From: Thinopyrum elongatum
Taxonomy: Eukaryota > Streptophyta > Magnoliopsida > Poales > Poaceae
NCBI GenBank assembly: GCA_011799875.1
Contig: CM022303.1
Span: forward strand, 295,256,362-295,320,361
Direction of reading: 5' to 3'
Length of the DNA stretch: 64,000 nt
Shown: one piece after another, positions 11,859-24,536 of the stretch
Layout of the letters: each line of letters begins with the position of its first letter
Numbering within the stretch: the first letter of the stretch is position 1
Notes under the pieces: generated by a model
Databases searched by the model: none
The model's input: only the letters and a program-made list of their open reading frames with translations
Told to the model about the DNA's origin: nothing
Translations under genes and position numbers: made by a program

Positions 11859-13159
11859 TGTAGGAACGAAGTACGTCTACCAGAGGGGGGGGGGGGTGAA
11901 TGGGAGTTTTAAATTTTCTTCGGAAAACTTAAATCTCTCAGAACCCAGCAGCGGAATAAAACTATAAACAGACTAAGAAGAACTACAAGAGATAACCGAA
12001 GCTAAACTAAAGCATGCATCAAAGTAAATTACATGAATAGAATGCATTGAAGGTAAACTTGAGTAATAGAGGTGACTGAAGGTGCTCGATGGTGACAAGG
12101 TATTTGTTCGACCAGTTCGTCCTTCTGCACAAGGACTACGTCTGGTTGGAGGGGTTGTGACTTAACACGGAAGATAAATTATCTTCACCCTATTCTCCTT
12201 GACAATCGATTCGTCAACCGATGCCGATCACTCGTGGTAGATACTTGAAGGCGATCTCCAAACCTTTACAGACTTCTTCTTCTAGAACTACAATCACTCT
12301 TGGTCTCTGGAGAAATTGACACCTAACCGTCTAGAGAGTTTGCAGCTCTCAAGAGTAATAGGCGGAGCGTACTAAACTTAGATTCCAGTGATGCTGAACC
12401 ACTATCTAATACTTCGGCTCTAGGGTTTTTCTCTCGGTGGATTTTAAACTCAAATCGATCAGAGAGGGGGTTGCTCAACAATCTTCTCAGAATCAAACAG
12501 AGCAGCCACCGGACAAACCGGCGCAGGGTGGCTATTTATAGCCGCAGCAATCCCAGAAGGGAAATGACCATTTTCGACACGAGGTCCAGCCAATGGCCAA
12601 TCGACACGTTCACAACGGTCGGATTTTGGAGCAACGGTAACATTACTTGAGGAACAAGTAATGCTAACTCCTCGGTCCGAGGCAAATCTCTCGCAGCGAA
12701 GAAGATCACAGTCCCTTGCTGACAAGTATTTGCTCGGAGCACAAAGAGATTTCTCTCACAGCTTACATAGGATTTGGGTTTAGCATCAGAGAATCAAAGC
12801 TTCAAACGCTACACCCCTCTTAATAGTACGGTGGTCCTATGACTCAATGAAAGAAGAGAAACAACGAAATAAATTCTACGTCTTCACTTCGTCTTCATTT
12901 TTCCTCGAACGCAGTCATTTGCCTTGGACAAGCACCGAACAAATTGCTTTGACTTCAGCAATTTTTGGGGGTCACTCTTGATAGCTTTATCTTCGGTGAT
13001 AACCTTCACTGCCGCGCAGGGAGATTATCTTTGTCATTTGCATCAAACTCCTCGATACATCAGGGACCTGTTACTCTATGTGCACTAGCAAACACATAAG
13101 TCCCATACTGTTTATGTCAACAAACTCCAAAACATAAGGGGCCTATCATTGCACCAACA
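11859..13159 (-). repeat. 3' LTR of the Sirevirus
   Basis: This 1301 bp LTR runs TG..CA on the minus strand. It matches the interrupted 5' LTR (62 + 1229 bp) with scattered substitutions and small indels. A G homopolymer near 11,885 is longer here than in the 5' LTR. Confidence 0.9.
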
Positions 13160-13173
13160 ATCTCCCCCTTTTT
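13160..13173 (-). promoter_or_regulatory. Polypurine tract of the Sirevirus
   Basis: Minus-strand AAAAAGGGGGAGAT directly precedes the 3' LTR start (TGTTGGTGC). It primes plus-strand DNA synthesis during reverse transcription. Confidence 0.8.
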
Positions 13174-13270
13174 GGATGGTTGTTGACAAAACAGATAATC
13201 ATCGAAGTGTAGATAGATAAGTAAATTGTAACTCGAACAAGAGTGAACTTGCGTTACTTGACTCGATGAT

Positions 13271-13640
13271 GAAATATACTCCCCCTGAATGTATGCAGGG
13301 TCAATTGATATACAATGAAATTCCTTGCAATTTATTCGAGTGTGTGGAGGATTTTCAATCATTCGACGTAATGATTCGCACTGATGATAGATAATCCAAC
13401 GAGAATAGAGTGCAATCATTCATAGCTTCTGTTAACAATTTCACCTGCAAAAAAATAAGCTTCGACAAAGAATAGTGCAGTAGGCGGGGTTATTAATATT
13501 ACAGCCCATAACAGAAGTTTTACATCAGAGCACAAGAAATGGCGTAAATGCATCAAAAGATAGAGCGAGAAAATGCAAACACCAAATCCAACAGAGCAAA
13601 TCTATCAAACGCTCGATGTTATTCTCCCCCTTTTTGTCAA
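13271..13640 (-). promoter_or_regulatory. Additional polypurine-tract-like motifs
   Basis: Two further purine tracts lie upstream of the 3' LTR on the minus strand: CAGGGGGAGTATAT (about 13,273-13,286) and ACAAAAAGGGGGAGAAT (about 13,622-13,638). Repeated polypurine tracts before the 3' LTR are a described hallmark of Sireviruses. Confidence 0.6.
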
Positions 13641-13694
13641 CTAGTGTCAAAAAGGTGACGAAAAACACGAGTGCTAGAAAATGGTGAATTTGAT

Positions 13695-15711
13695 TCACTC
13701 TGAGGCATCGCCTGAAGAACTGCCCAAAGAGGTTTCTGATTTGGAAGTGTCTGGAACATCTTCATCTTCAGCGGCAGCAACAGCTGATCCATCGAGACTG
13801 ACTTGGGTCTTGGAAGAGGAAGGCACAGTTAGATCAGCGGTATTACACTTGCGAGACAGAGGATTTGCTTCAGCATATTTTTCAGTAGGCGATGTTGCTT
13901 CTAATTCATCGAGTAATTTGCGCAGCTGAATTCGAAGTAAATTCGTAGTAGGTTCACGAGCTGGGAAAGGTGGAGTAGAACGATCGTGAAAATCTTCATC
14001 AGTAAACCCTTGATCAATATATCGATAGAATTCTTGAAGGTGAGAATTGCTGAGTTGCTTCTTGGAGAAAAATTTCTGAAGCAATTTCCATAAGCGCTTC
14101 TTGTTTTCTGCTGTGATCATATGCACAACTTTTCTTCGGTTGTGAATGGCATTAAGGTCAGCAGCCAGATGTTCTTTTTCTTGATGATCTTCGGCCATAT
14201 GCTTCAATAGCAATTGTTGGGTGCGCATGCTCACTTCAAGATGTGAAGTAGGTTTAGTGTTCGGCAAATGATCACGCTGAGGAAGCTTGGGTCCATTTAA
14301 TGTAGTATGATAATCAGGACTTTCAACAGGGGCTTTTCCCGAAGAGAAATCTTCCATTACTCCCAGCGTATCACGCACCGGGGGAATAAAGCTTTTATGG
14401 CTGACTTTGGCAAGATATTCGGTCTTCATTGCATAGTCAATCACCTTCTGAATCCAGGGTGCATACACCTTGATGGTTTTTGGAGACTGAGCTGAATCCA
14501 TCAGTATGCGCAGAAACATGTCTTCGACATCGAAGATATACCCTTGGGAGATGGAATGGATGGTGTTTCGAAAAACATCAGATATGGCATTATCAGTATT
14601 CATTCCAGCCAGCGGACAGAGGGTGTATGTGAGAATGTGATATAATGTCTGATTGTCGAATGTCAAGTGCTCAGGCAGAGGAGGACCATTGTAGTCACAA
14701 ATTTTGTCTTCATCCATTGTGCAACGGAAATCTTCATTAGTGATTGCATCAATGTTATGAACCCGAATCTCAGTCTTGCCATGTTCAAACCGAGGAAAAT
14801 GAAAGTGAGATACGAAGTCTATAGCAGAGCATTTGATTCGCTTTCCTTCTATCATCTACTCCATAATCCATTTCGTGCTATCGGACGCATCTCCGGAGAT
14901 ATACAATGTTGCATAAAACTGAAGGATAACCTCCCTGTTCCATGGATGTTGATAGCCTAGGACATGCGTCAGACCAAAGTCTTCGATGTCTTGCAGAATT
15001 TGATTGAAACAACCAATCTTCTTCATAGCAGTAATGTCCAGGAACTCATGAGGAAAAAATTCCAGGCTGTCATAGAGAATACGAGAGTAGTATATAGCCT
15101 ATTCCTGAGTCCAAAACCGAGGAGATTCAGATGTTCTGGGCTTATTGTATGGACGCTCTTGAAAGAAAACTGGATGAGTATTTCTGTTGAACAGAGGCCC
15201 TTTGACTCCAATGCCGATGGAAAACAGAGGCAGCCGCTGGCGAGGGTAGGGGTACTTGAGTTCATCTTCAACAGAAAGCACTTCATTGCCATAGATGATG
15301 GAATCTGAATGATGAGCTGATGATGAGTTTGCTGCAGAAGGATCAACATTTGAGGTTCTTCGTGTGGTGCCAAATCTTTTGCACACGTCCTTTTCTCTGA
15401 GAGGAATCTTCTCCTGGTACAGTGTTATATTCATCATGAGAAACAAGCTCAGCAGTGTTCTTGAGTGGTTGCCTGCCACCTGTCCTCTTCTTCGGTGCAT
15501 CTGCTTCTTGCTCATTTGCATTTTGTTCGGCTCGTTTTCTTTTGCTCATAGATGGGCCTACCGTTGGGCCCTTTGGCACTTTGGACTCGTCAGCTGTTCC
15601 CATGAAGGGCTCTTCATCATCAGCCATACTGTGAATCTTAGTAGAATCTTCAACAGACTGCATTGACCTATGAAATAGAATAGGTATGAGGGAATATGGG
15701 AACAGGGTCAC
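13695..15711 (-). pseudogene. Env-like/additional reading frame of the Sirevirus (broken)
   Basis: The best-preserved part is a 386-residue open frame (13,695-14,855) beginning MIEGKRIKCSAIDFVSHFHF. The same protein continues upstream through 14,860-15,060 (about KKIGCFNQILQDIEDFGLTH, then a WNREVILQFY block). A lysine/proline-rich N-terminal part lies at 15,343-15,711 (PKGPTVGPSMSKRKRAEQ). Frameshifts and stops lie between the parts. It sits after RNase H and before the 3' LTR in the sense orientation, where Sireviruses carry their so-called env-like frame. I see no convincing signal peptide or membrane segment, so a real envelope role is not supported by this copy. The C-terminus is serine-rich and acidic. 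Confidence 0.65.
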
Positions 15712-16874
15712 AAATGCTCATGGCTAAAGATTTTCTCGAACAAAAACATTTTTGAGGAAGAATTAGATACAGATTTTGAGCGATGTTTCAAAGGAATGAA
15801 ACGTATAGATCAAGCTAGTAGGTCTTGAAGAAAAGTACTAGACAGTGAGCTAGGCATTTCATTCGAGCGAAGCATAATCACAAACCCTAGATCTGACGGA
15901 TTCGGATGCGAGGAATAACTACAAACCACATCCGCTCTAGAGAGGTAACAATCTAGATCTAAGATATGCGGTAAAATCGGTGAAAATTAACCGCGGATGA
16001 ACTCGAATCAGAAGGAAGTTTGAGCACGGACTACACGTACCCTAGCTTGGTGACGTGCAGCAACTACGGCAACGCGAGGAAGAAGATATCCCGCGGCAGC
16101 GTGGAATGACTCCAGTGACCTCTTTCCGGCAGCTAAGCGGCGAAGGGGTCATCGGCATCGAGCTCAAGGAGGAGCAGAGCGGCGAGGGTTTTGGTGGAGA
16201 GGGAGCGAGGAGAAAGGAGGTAAAGGAGGATGAAGGGTGCGAAGCAGTTCATATATGGGCGAGGAAAAATAACCGCACGCCGAGGTTTAGATCGAACAGT
16301 CTCTAGATGGAGACGATTGCAATTCAACGAATAGGATGGACTGGCAGTTGATGTATTGCACATGGCAACCATTAAAGATCATGGTCTTGACTTGGGGAAA
16401 TCCCAACTTTTGGACAGCTTTCGCAAAGTAGATAAAAATTCGGACCGAATCTCAATCGTGGTCAAGGACACCAGATAAGTTTCGTTCCAGATGAAATTTG
16501 AGCATTTGCAATGGAACGACATAGATTGGAAGAGATAGATTAGAGGGAAAACATGGTCCTAGGCATTTCACTCAGACAGAAACACAAGCACACAAGCGAA
16601 TAGCTATGAGAGAAATGCAGTCGGACAGAAATCAAATCCATCGAATCGAGGAGAAACTCAACAAAGAAAATTGTGGTGGCGTAACCCACCGTATAAGAAC
16701 TGTATGACCCCGAGCGTCGCACAATTGTCGTGGCACCCGGATAGTCTAGTTCTTCGTTAATGTATTCCCTCTCAGAAAGAAACTTTCACTTTGTCAAAAG
16801 TTTCAAACTCTTCGAGTGTTATGCACCCATACCTTCAAAGATATGAAAGTGTTAGCACGGGTGTCGAGTCCAGC
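15712..16874. other. Spacer between pol and the env-like frame
   Basis: About 1.2 kb without a recognisable gene. It is probably the untranslated spacer or promoter region for the env-like frame of the Sirevirus. Confidence 0.5.
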
Positions 16875-19056
16875 TTACTGCACATTTGCGAAGTCTAGGA
16901 TATTTAGCTCACACCGTAACACACCGAATCTTTTCTCGTCGAGAGGCTTGGTGAAAATATCAGTGAGATTGTCTTCGGTCTTGACATGATTGATGACAAT
17001 ATCCTCTCGAGCCACATGATCGCGAATAAAGTGATGTCTGATGGCAATGTGCTTCGTGCAAGAATGCTGCACAGGGTTGTGTGCAATTTTGATGGCACTC
17101 TCATTGTCACAATAAAGAGGTATATGCTTGACCTTGATGCCATAATCCTTCAGTGTCTGTTTCATCCACAATAACTGAGTGCAACAAGAGCCAGCAGCAA
17201 TATATTCGGCCTCAGCCGTAGACAGTGATACACAGTTCTGCTTCCTTGAAGACCAACAGACCAATGATCTACTGAGGAAATGACATGTCCCCGAGGTAGA
17301 TTTCCTATCAACCAAGTCACCAGCCCAATCTGAGTCAGAATATCCAACAAGATCAAACTATGCTCCCTTAGGATACCATAAACCTAAGGTGGGGGTGTGA
17401 GCCAAATATCTCAGAATGCGCTTGACCGCTTGGTGATGCGATTCTTTCAGTGCAGCTTGATAGCGGGCACACATGCAAACACTCAACATAATGTCAGGTC
17501 TGGATGCACATAGATAAAGAAGAGACCCAATCATCGAACGATAGGCTTTCTGATCGTAGTCCTTACCACACACATCTGCATCTAGCTTACCATTCGTGGG
17601 CATAGGAGTTTTATAGCCCTTCATTTTGGAATCTTGCATTTTGAACATCTTCAGGCACTCCTTCAGATATTTCTCCTGAGAAATGAAGATACCATTCGCT
17701 TGTTGATGTATTTGCAGTCCAAGAAAGAATTTGAGTTCACCCATCATGGACATTTGATATTTATCAGACATCATTTTCCCGAATTCCAAGCTGCAAGCAT
17801 TGTTAGTACAGCCAAAGATAATATCATCCACATAGATTTGACCAACGAATAAATCATTGTCAACTGCATGAGTGAAAACTGTGGGATCTGTGGATCCTGG
17901 TTTGAACCCCTTATCGAGCAAAAACTTCTTCAGGGTGTCATACCAAGCTCGAGGGGCTTGCTTTAGCCCATATAAAGCCTTCTTCAACCTGAAAACTTTG
18001 TTAGGAAACTCAGGGTGTTCAAAGCCAGGTGGATGTCTAACATAAACTTCATCATCAATTTCACCCTTGAGGAAAGCACTTTTCACATCCATTTGATAAA
18101 GCAGGATATCATTGTAGTTTGCATAAGCAAGAAGTATGCGAATTGCCTCAAGGCGTGCAACGGGAGCATATGTTTCACCGAAATCAATACCTTCTACCTG
18201 TGTGTACCCTTGAGCAACAAGTCATGCTTTGTTTCTTACCACAATGCCATTTTCATCTTGCTTATTGTGAAAAATCCATTTTGTGCCGATGATATTGTGC
18301 TTCTTGGGATTCGGTTTGTCAACCAGTTCCCATACATCATTTAATTCGAATTGCACCAAATCATCTTGCATGTCATTCATCCAATCTGGATCATTCATGG
18401 CTTCTTCATATTTGGTAGGTTCTGCCAATGAAACAAAGGAGAAACTGCCATAGTAGTTAGCCAAACGAGTGCGAGAACGAGTTGTGGGTCGATAACCTGG
18501 ATTCTCAAGTTCATCGAGAATTAGTGAGGGATCAACTCGATTTGCCACACGAGGATGAGCATTTTCTTCGTGATGGTCATTATCATCAGCATCAGTATTT
18601 GTGTCATCATTTTCTTCAGGATTGCCATTTTGATCAGCATTTTGATCTTGATCCCCATTTCCATTCGGAGGAGCATTTGCTTCGGCGGTGGCTTGACGAG
18701 TTCTGCTTTGAGTCATAGGAGCATCATCATCAAAAGACTCAGGTGCATTTCCTTCAACAGTCTTGACGCTCCCAATAGCCATTTGCCGAATAGCATCCGA
18801 TATCAGCGGTTCATCTATCACATTTGGCAGTTGCTCCTTTTGAGAGCCGTAAGATTCATCAAACCGCACGTTTACCATTTCCATAACTTTCATGTGGTGA
18901 GAGTTATAGAATCGATACGTATGCGAGTTTGAGCCATAACCAAGAAGAAAACCTTCATGTGCCTTAGGTGCAAACTTGGAGGAATGATTCATGTCAAGAA
19001 TGTAACAAGGTGCACCAAAAACACGTAGATAAGAAACATTCGGTTTCTTGCCAGTG
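16875..19056 (-). pseudogene. Sirevirus pol, 3' part: integrase C-terminus, reverse transcriptase, RNase H
   Basis: One minus-strand frame runs from the Gypsy insertion point to TGA/TAG near 16,875. In order it shows the integrase tail (GKKPNVSYLRVFGAPCYI), a hydrophilic linker rich in D/N/E, and the RT start (WMNDMQDDLVQFELNDVWEL). The RT core follows with QMDVKSAFLKGEIDDEVYV and the catalytic YVDD box (GQIYVDDIIFG). RNase H follows with YSDSDWAGD, STSGTCHFL, STAEAEYIA and a final DIFTKPLDEKRF. Two stops break it: TGA at 18,222-18,224, where Arg is usual, and TAG at 17,358-17,360 just before RNase H. It would copy the element RNA into DNA in the virus-like particle; this copy is inactive. 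Confidence 0.88.
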
Positions 19057-19061
19057 ATAAG

Positions 19062-19537
19062 TGTCGGTGTCAAAACCGGCCGATCTCGGGTAGGGGGTCC
19101 CGAACTGTGTGTCTGAGGATCGAAGGTAACAAGGGACAAAGGGGGACACGATGTTTACCCAGGTTCGGGCCCTCTTAATGGAGGTAAAACCCTACGTCCT
19201 GCTTGATTGTATTTGATGAGTATAGGGGTTACAAGAGTTGATCTACCTCGAGATCGTAATGGCTAAACCCTAGCTGTCTAGCCTATGAGAATTCTGATTG
19301 TCTTTACAGACTCAACCCTCTAGTTTATATACACACCGGAGGGGCCTAGGGTTATACAGAGTCGGTTCGTAGATGAAGGAAATTACATTTCCGGACACAA
19401 ATCTTGCCATCCACGCATAGGGGAGTCCTACCCGGACACGGGGGAAAGTCTTCCGCTTTGTATCTTCACGGCCCATCAGTCCGGCCCATATCAAATAGCC
19501 TGGACACCCGAGGACCCCCTAATCCAGGACTCCCTCA
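19062..19537 (-). repeat. 3' LTR of the Tat-lineage Gypsy
   Basis: 476 bp, TG..CA. It starts on the minus strand TGAGGGAGTCCTGGATTAGG. It pairs with 27,996-28,471. Confidence 0.92.
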
Positions 19538-19973
19538 GTAGCCCCTGAACCAGTCTTCAATGACAATATGTTCGGCACGCGGATTGTCTTCGGCATTGCA
19601 AGGCGGGTTCCTCCTCCTGAATACTTCAAAGCAATCTTCTGAACAAAAGAACTATATCCGACTCTGTATAATTATTACAACCCTTAGCCGCGAAAGCAAG
19701 ATATCAAACAGAACAGTGTCTTTTTACAGACAACTTTTTTTTGGTGAAACGTCATGTCTGGCCTCTTAACATTTCGAACCGTTTTCACGCCTCCCGCTTC
19801 GCGTTTCGAGGCACATCCTCCATTGGCATGTCTTGTCAAAACAGAGATCGTGCCCGCCCATTACGGGATCCTCACCAATACGGTTCTGGGTAATCCAACC
19901 ATGCCATTCGCACGACCCCTTGGGAATAGGCGAGTTTTAAGGCTTAAAGGGGGGATGCTTGATATTCACTGCT

Positions 19974-19981
19974 TATATAAG
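19974..19981 (+). promoter_or_regulatory. TATA box of the antisense gene
   Basis: TATATAAG lies 115 bp before the ATG at 20,089, with a CT-rich leader between. It faces away from the adjacent LTR and toward the antisense gene, suggesting a promoter independent of the LTR. Confidence 0.6.
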
Positions 19982-20088
19982 AGGATAAAGATCCCTCTTT
20001 TTCCCCACGCCTTCTTCTCCTGCCTTCCCATCTTCAAGCTCCAGCGCCCAAACTTCAATCTTTCCCACCACAACCAGCCTCCCCAGCC

Positions 20089-23000
20089 ATGTCGGGATCT
20101 GGTTCAAAGGGCAAGTGGGAGGCCTCCTCCGTCACCGAGAAGGACGTCAAGGAGCTCCGGGGGGCGGGATATCTGTCCGTGGAGATCGCGCACAGGCTCC
20201 CTGCCAAGGATCAAGTCATCCCCACTCCGGAGCCCGGCGAAAGGGTTGTATTCATCCCCTATTTCCTCCGCGGACTAGGGTTTCCCCTCCATCCCTTCGT
20301 CCGGGGCCTTATGTTCTATTACGGGATAGATTTCCATGATCTAGCCCCGAATCTTTCCTCCACATCTCGGTGTTCATCGTCGTGTGCGAGGCGCTACTCC
20401 GCATCCCCCCACACTTTGGCCTATGGCTCAAGGTCTTCAATCTGAAGCCGAAGGTGGTCGACGGGCATCATGTGGACTGCGGCGGCGCCATGGTAAGCAA
20501 GCTCCCCAACGCCGTGTGGCCCAAAGGGGCCTTCGTGGAGACCGTCAAGGTGTGGCAACAGGAGTGGTTCTACATCACCGAACCCCGCAACGCCAAGTGG
20601 GCGGCTACTCCTGAGTTTAGATCCAGACCCCCTACGCGGCTTACCTCGTGGACCGCTAAGGGTCTGGATTGGGGATCCACGGCGGAAGTGTTGATGCTGC
20701 AAAAGCGCATCACCAATATGATAGGCAAGAACAGCAGTCTCACTAACGTGACTCAGGTGATGCTCTTCCGCCAGATTCTTCCCTGCCAACTCCGGCCCTC
20801 TCCCATGTGGGAGTTCAATCCGGAAGATCCACGAACCTTGAAGCGCTTCTTCGGCACAACGCACGAAGAAATCTGGAAGCTGCTCTTCAAGGCCCAAAAA
20901 ACGTGGCTAAAGAAGACCGAAGACATCGATCTTGACATCGAGAATCCGGCCACACCGGTAAGTATGATTTTCCCGAATGTCTATTCGGTCAATAAGTTTT
21001 AGACATAATGAATTTTCTGTCCTTCGTACAGAGCTGGATAGCAAAGGTGGAGCGGATTAAGTGTCCGGCACCACTGCCTGAATATCCGGCCACACCCCAG
21101 GTGACAGGGATGCTGGTCCCGGCGCCCTATCAGGCGCCGGAGAAGAAGGTCAAGAAGAAAAAGGGCAAGGAGGCCAAAGGCGGCCTCCGCCACAAGGGCC
21201 CTTCGGACGTAGTGTCCGGAGAAACAGAAGTCCTCTCCTCCCACAAGGGAGATGAGGAAGAAGAGGAGGAGGAAGCGGAAAGCGACTCCCCTCCTAGGGG
21301 GAAGAAGAAGAAGAGGGCGGCCTCCACAGACCCGGAAGAGGAGGCACCCAAGAGGGGAAAGATAGCCCTCTCGGATGGCTCGGATTCGGAGGCCGAACCA
21401 GTCTTCAAGAGACTTCCCAGGGTGAAGCCCCTGGCCGAATCGTAAGTACCAAAAGGGTCTATTATTTGTCTTCGGTCTCTTATGTTTTTATAATATAACA
21501 TATTACACCGTGTGTCTTTCAGTCTTGCTCGCGACCTCCCCAACGCTTCACTATCTGAAGGGAGTTCTCTGCCACCCGAGATGGCAGAGAGCGAGACGCC
21601 ACCGCGAGCCCCTTCGCCAATCACCGCGGACGACACCGAGGTGTTGTCCCGAAGGACCTCTCCTGCCCGCGGAGGGGCAAGCGAGGCTGCCGAGAAGGCA
21701 CCCGAGGGTGATACCTCGGCTGCCGAAGACATGGGGAGGGGGGGCGACCCCCATGGCGACCGACGGCGGGGGCTGTGATCAATCCGGCCCCCAGCCGGAC
21801 ATCATTCCGGAGACCAATGTGGCTCTGGAGTCAGGCGAGCAACCCCCTTCGAAGAAGGGGGGAGCATCAGCTCCGACAGCGGTCTCCACTAATCCGGAGG
21901 CGCCGAATACTCTTGTGGAAGCACTACAATGTGCTTCCATCGTGGAGGAGCACCGCACCCTGATGGGTGTGGTGGTAGAGAAGGTTCAATCCGCCAAGAG
22001 CAGGCTGAACGAAGCCTTCACCAGCCTACTGGCAGGCTTCGAGGTATGCGACGTAATGCTCTAGACGCTTTTTATAAAGGGATATACCTATGCATAGATA
22101 GTAGCCCCTGAGACTCTGTCTGGGTTTGAAAAAGCCAGACAGAGGATCACATAGTATTCGGAAGAGGTGACGTACTTTTCTATTGTATAACAGGCTTCCT
22201 TGTTGGCGGCAACCACCCAGGCCGCTGAAGTTTCCGAACTTAATCGGAAACTAAACCTGGCTGATGATGAAATAGATCGCATCAACAAGCGATTCAACGA
22301 GATGCAAGGTATGCGTGTATTTTAAAGAGTTTTAGCATATAGCTGATATGTAAATTCAGAGTTTAACTCATGTACTGCTGTGATTATGTGCACAGTTGGC
22401 GCGGCCGAGGTCGAGACCCTCAAAAGTGCCCTTGCTCAGGCCAAGGAGGAGGCGAAGGTGAATAAAGCAGTCGCTGACAAAGCGGCTGCGGAACTAAAGA
22501 CCGAACAGGACGCCCGCCGCCAGCACGAAGATAGGGTGGCCGAAGTGGAGCATGAGCTGAAGGACGCCATCCGCAAGTGCAAGGCCTTGGAGGAGAAGAC
22601 TTCGGACCAAGTGACCGAACTCGCCAAAGCCCTCCAGGAGGCTAAAGAGGCGCGGGTCGAGTCCCGGAGTGCTCGTGAAGAGATCCGACAGGCCAAACAG
22701 ATAGCGGCCGGTAAGCCTTTTCTTTTGCAGAGTGTATTTGGAGGTCAAAGATATGCTTTGCTCACTCGACTGTGGAGTTCTCCAGACGCCTTTGCAGATC
22801 TTCCAAGGAGTGCCGCTGACGCCGCACAGTTCTTCTGAGCCAAAGAGGGGAACTCGACCGAGAAGCTGTTCTGGTCACAGTTCCTGGCGCCGGAGCATCC
22901 GACGCCCCTGAACGACCAAATGAAGTAGCTGACGGAGCTGCATAGGGTGTCCGGCTTGGTCATGAAGGATTTCATAGTCCGGCTTTGGCCAGCCAAACCA

Positions 23001-23270
23001 ATTCCTAGCAGCTATTTCGGTTTGGTGAGGTGACTCGTCGATGCGCTACCTCGAGTTGATGCTGTGAAGCGCTCGGCGTGCATAGAGGGTGCGCGGATGG
23101 CCTTTGCTCATGTCAAGATGTACTGGGCAAAGATGAAGGCCACCGACGTCGCGACCGCAGGCCCGCTCGAAGGCAAGGACCACCGCAAGCCAGAAAGATA
23201 CTTTGAAGATGTCCTAGCGGGTGCCCGAATAGTAGAGGGCCAATGCTCAAAGGACGTGATGTTTGAGTAA
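20089..23270 (+). pseudogene. Antisense ORF (Transposase_28 / putative gypsy-type transposon family), five exons, broken
   Basis: Exons: 20,089-20,957, 21,032-21,441, 21,523-22,043, 22,194-22,308 and 22,396-23,270. All four introns are GT-AG (two start GTAAGT, two GTATGC). Exon 1 carries the Transposase_28-type domain (VFIPYFLRGLGFPLHPFV, then FGLWLKVFNLKP and WQQEWFYITEP). Exons 2-3 are lysine- and glutamate-rich and could hold nuclear localisation signals. Exons 4-5 form a long Ala/Glu/Lys coiled coil (EVETLKSALAQAKEEAKV) and a conserved tail (KRSACIEGARMAFAHVKMYW). Lesions: a one-base deletion near 20,352, a frame change at the G run near 21,735, and stops TGA 22,836, TAG 22,926 and TGA 23,031. 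Antisense extra frames between pol and the 3' LTR are known in the Tat lineage; their function is unknown. Confidence 0.8.
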
Positions 23271-24536
23271 ACGTATCCAGGCTGTAAAAACTTTATTTTG
23301 TGAACCAAGGCTTGTCATATATTTATGCCTTTTATCCTGGGTTATTTTCCTCCTGTGCGGCCATTTTAATTCTAAAAGTTTGCCAGTCGTCGGCTTCAGC
23401 CCCCTCGTAGATGCTACGGGGGTGTTTGGTGGAGCGCGCGATCACACTTTATCCAACGTCTTGGTCCGTAAAGGAGGTGTTCGCGCAATGAACCAGGCAA
23501 TCAGACTATGCGGCTTTATTACTTTCACTTAGCCATAGGAGTTTGACGGTGGGGCTAAGTACCAGCCCCTAGTGCATATGCGGCAATCCGAACTAGTGTG
23601 CCTTTGTCGCATGACTGGGCGAAATCTAGCCATTCGTATAACACGGGGTAAAATCACTAAGGATTTGTATTAAGTCACCGAATCGCCGACCAGCTCTCGA
23701 TGTATCATGACAGTCAGTTTTCGGCTTTCTCTACTGAGGTATTGGACCGGACGAACCAGAAACACAATCGCAGTAGTTCTCCCTTTACTACCTTAGCTGA
23801 ACTAGAGGAACGTAAGGTGGTAAACACAGGAGCCGGGCAACCCAACTATAGACCAAAGACATGATTCGGAGCTGATGCATATAATGCAATATTCGGGACG
23901 CCGAAGAGTACCTTATAGGTGTTCGGACTTTTGAAAATATGCATGGCCGGATAGAGCCCCCGGCATTTAGGCCGGAACAAAGCATATGTGGCAATCTGAA
24001 GCAAGGAGGGATCACACATGGAAAAAATAAATCAAGACCGAACAAAAGTTGGCGATCAACTATTTCCTTTATACCCTGATTAATACATCAAGACGTGCTA
24101 TTACAGATAATGCCATGAACATCAAGGCTATTTGACATGCCGAGAGTTTGTGCACGAGGGGAAGCTTTATACAGGGCCTAAAAGAAAAGGTAGTCTTGAA
24201 GACCCTAGTGGTGCCCTGCTGCACGTCTGCGCCGTTTCCCCTTGGTTAAAAATCCTTTGAGAGGAGAGGTCGATTGTCGTCTATACGAAAAGGGGGGCCT
24301 CAAAAAGGGCCCTTGCACGACCGTAGGGTAGGTAGGTTTTTAATGAACCTTTAGTACAAAAGAGGGAAAAAAAGAAAGAAGAAAAAAAAAGGTTAAGGTC
24401 CGAATAGGGTCAAGCCGCACTATAGACCTTTTCCGCAGTGTGCCTCCGTCGCTGCCCAAGGTATTTTAAGTGCGTAATTATGCACGCGCGGTACGCATGT
24501 CGCTGTTTTATGGGGCGATCGGCGGAGGCGAAAATG
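23271..24536. other. Gene-free spacer between antisense gene and gag-protease
   Basis: This is the 3' ends of two convergent genes. I see no reverse transcriptase or integrase motifs on either strand, although pol would be expected here in a complete Tat element. Confidence 0.6.

Noticed and set aside
13695..14855. The 386-codon frame considered as a host gene
   Set aside because: Its position between RNase H and the 3' LTR, its sense orientation and the upstream continuation fit a Sirevirus env-like frame.
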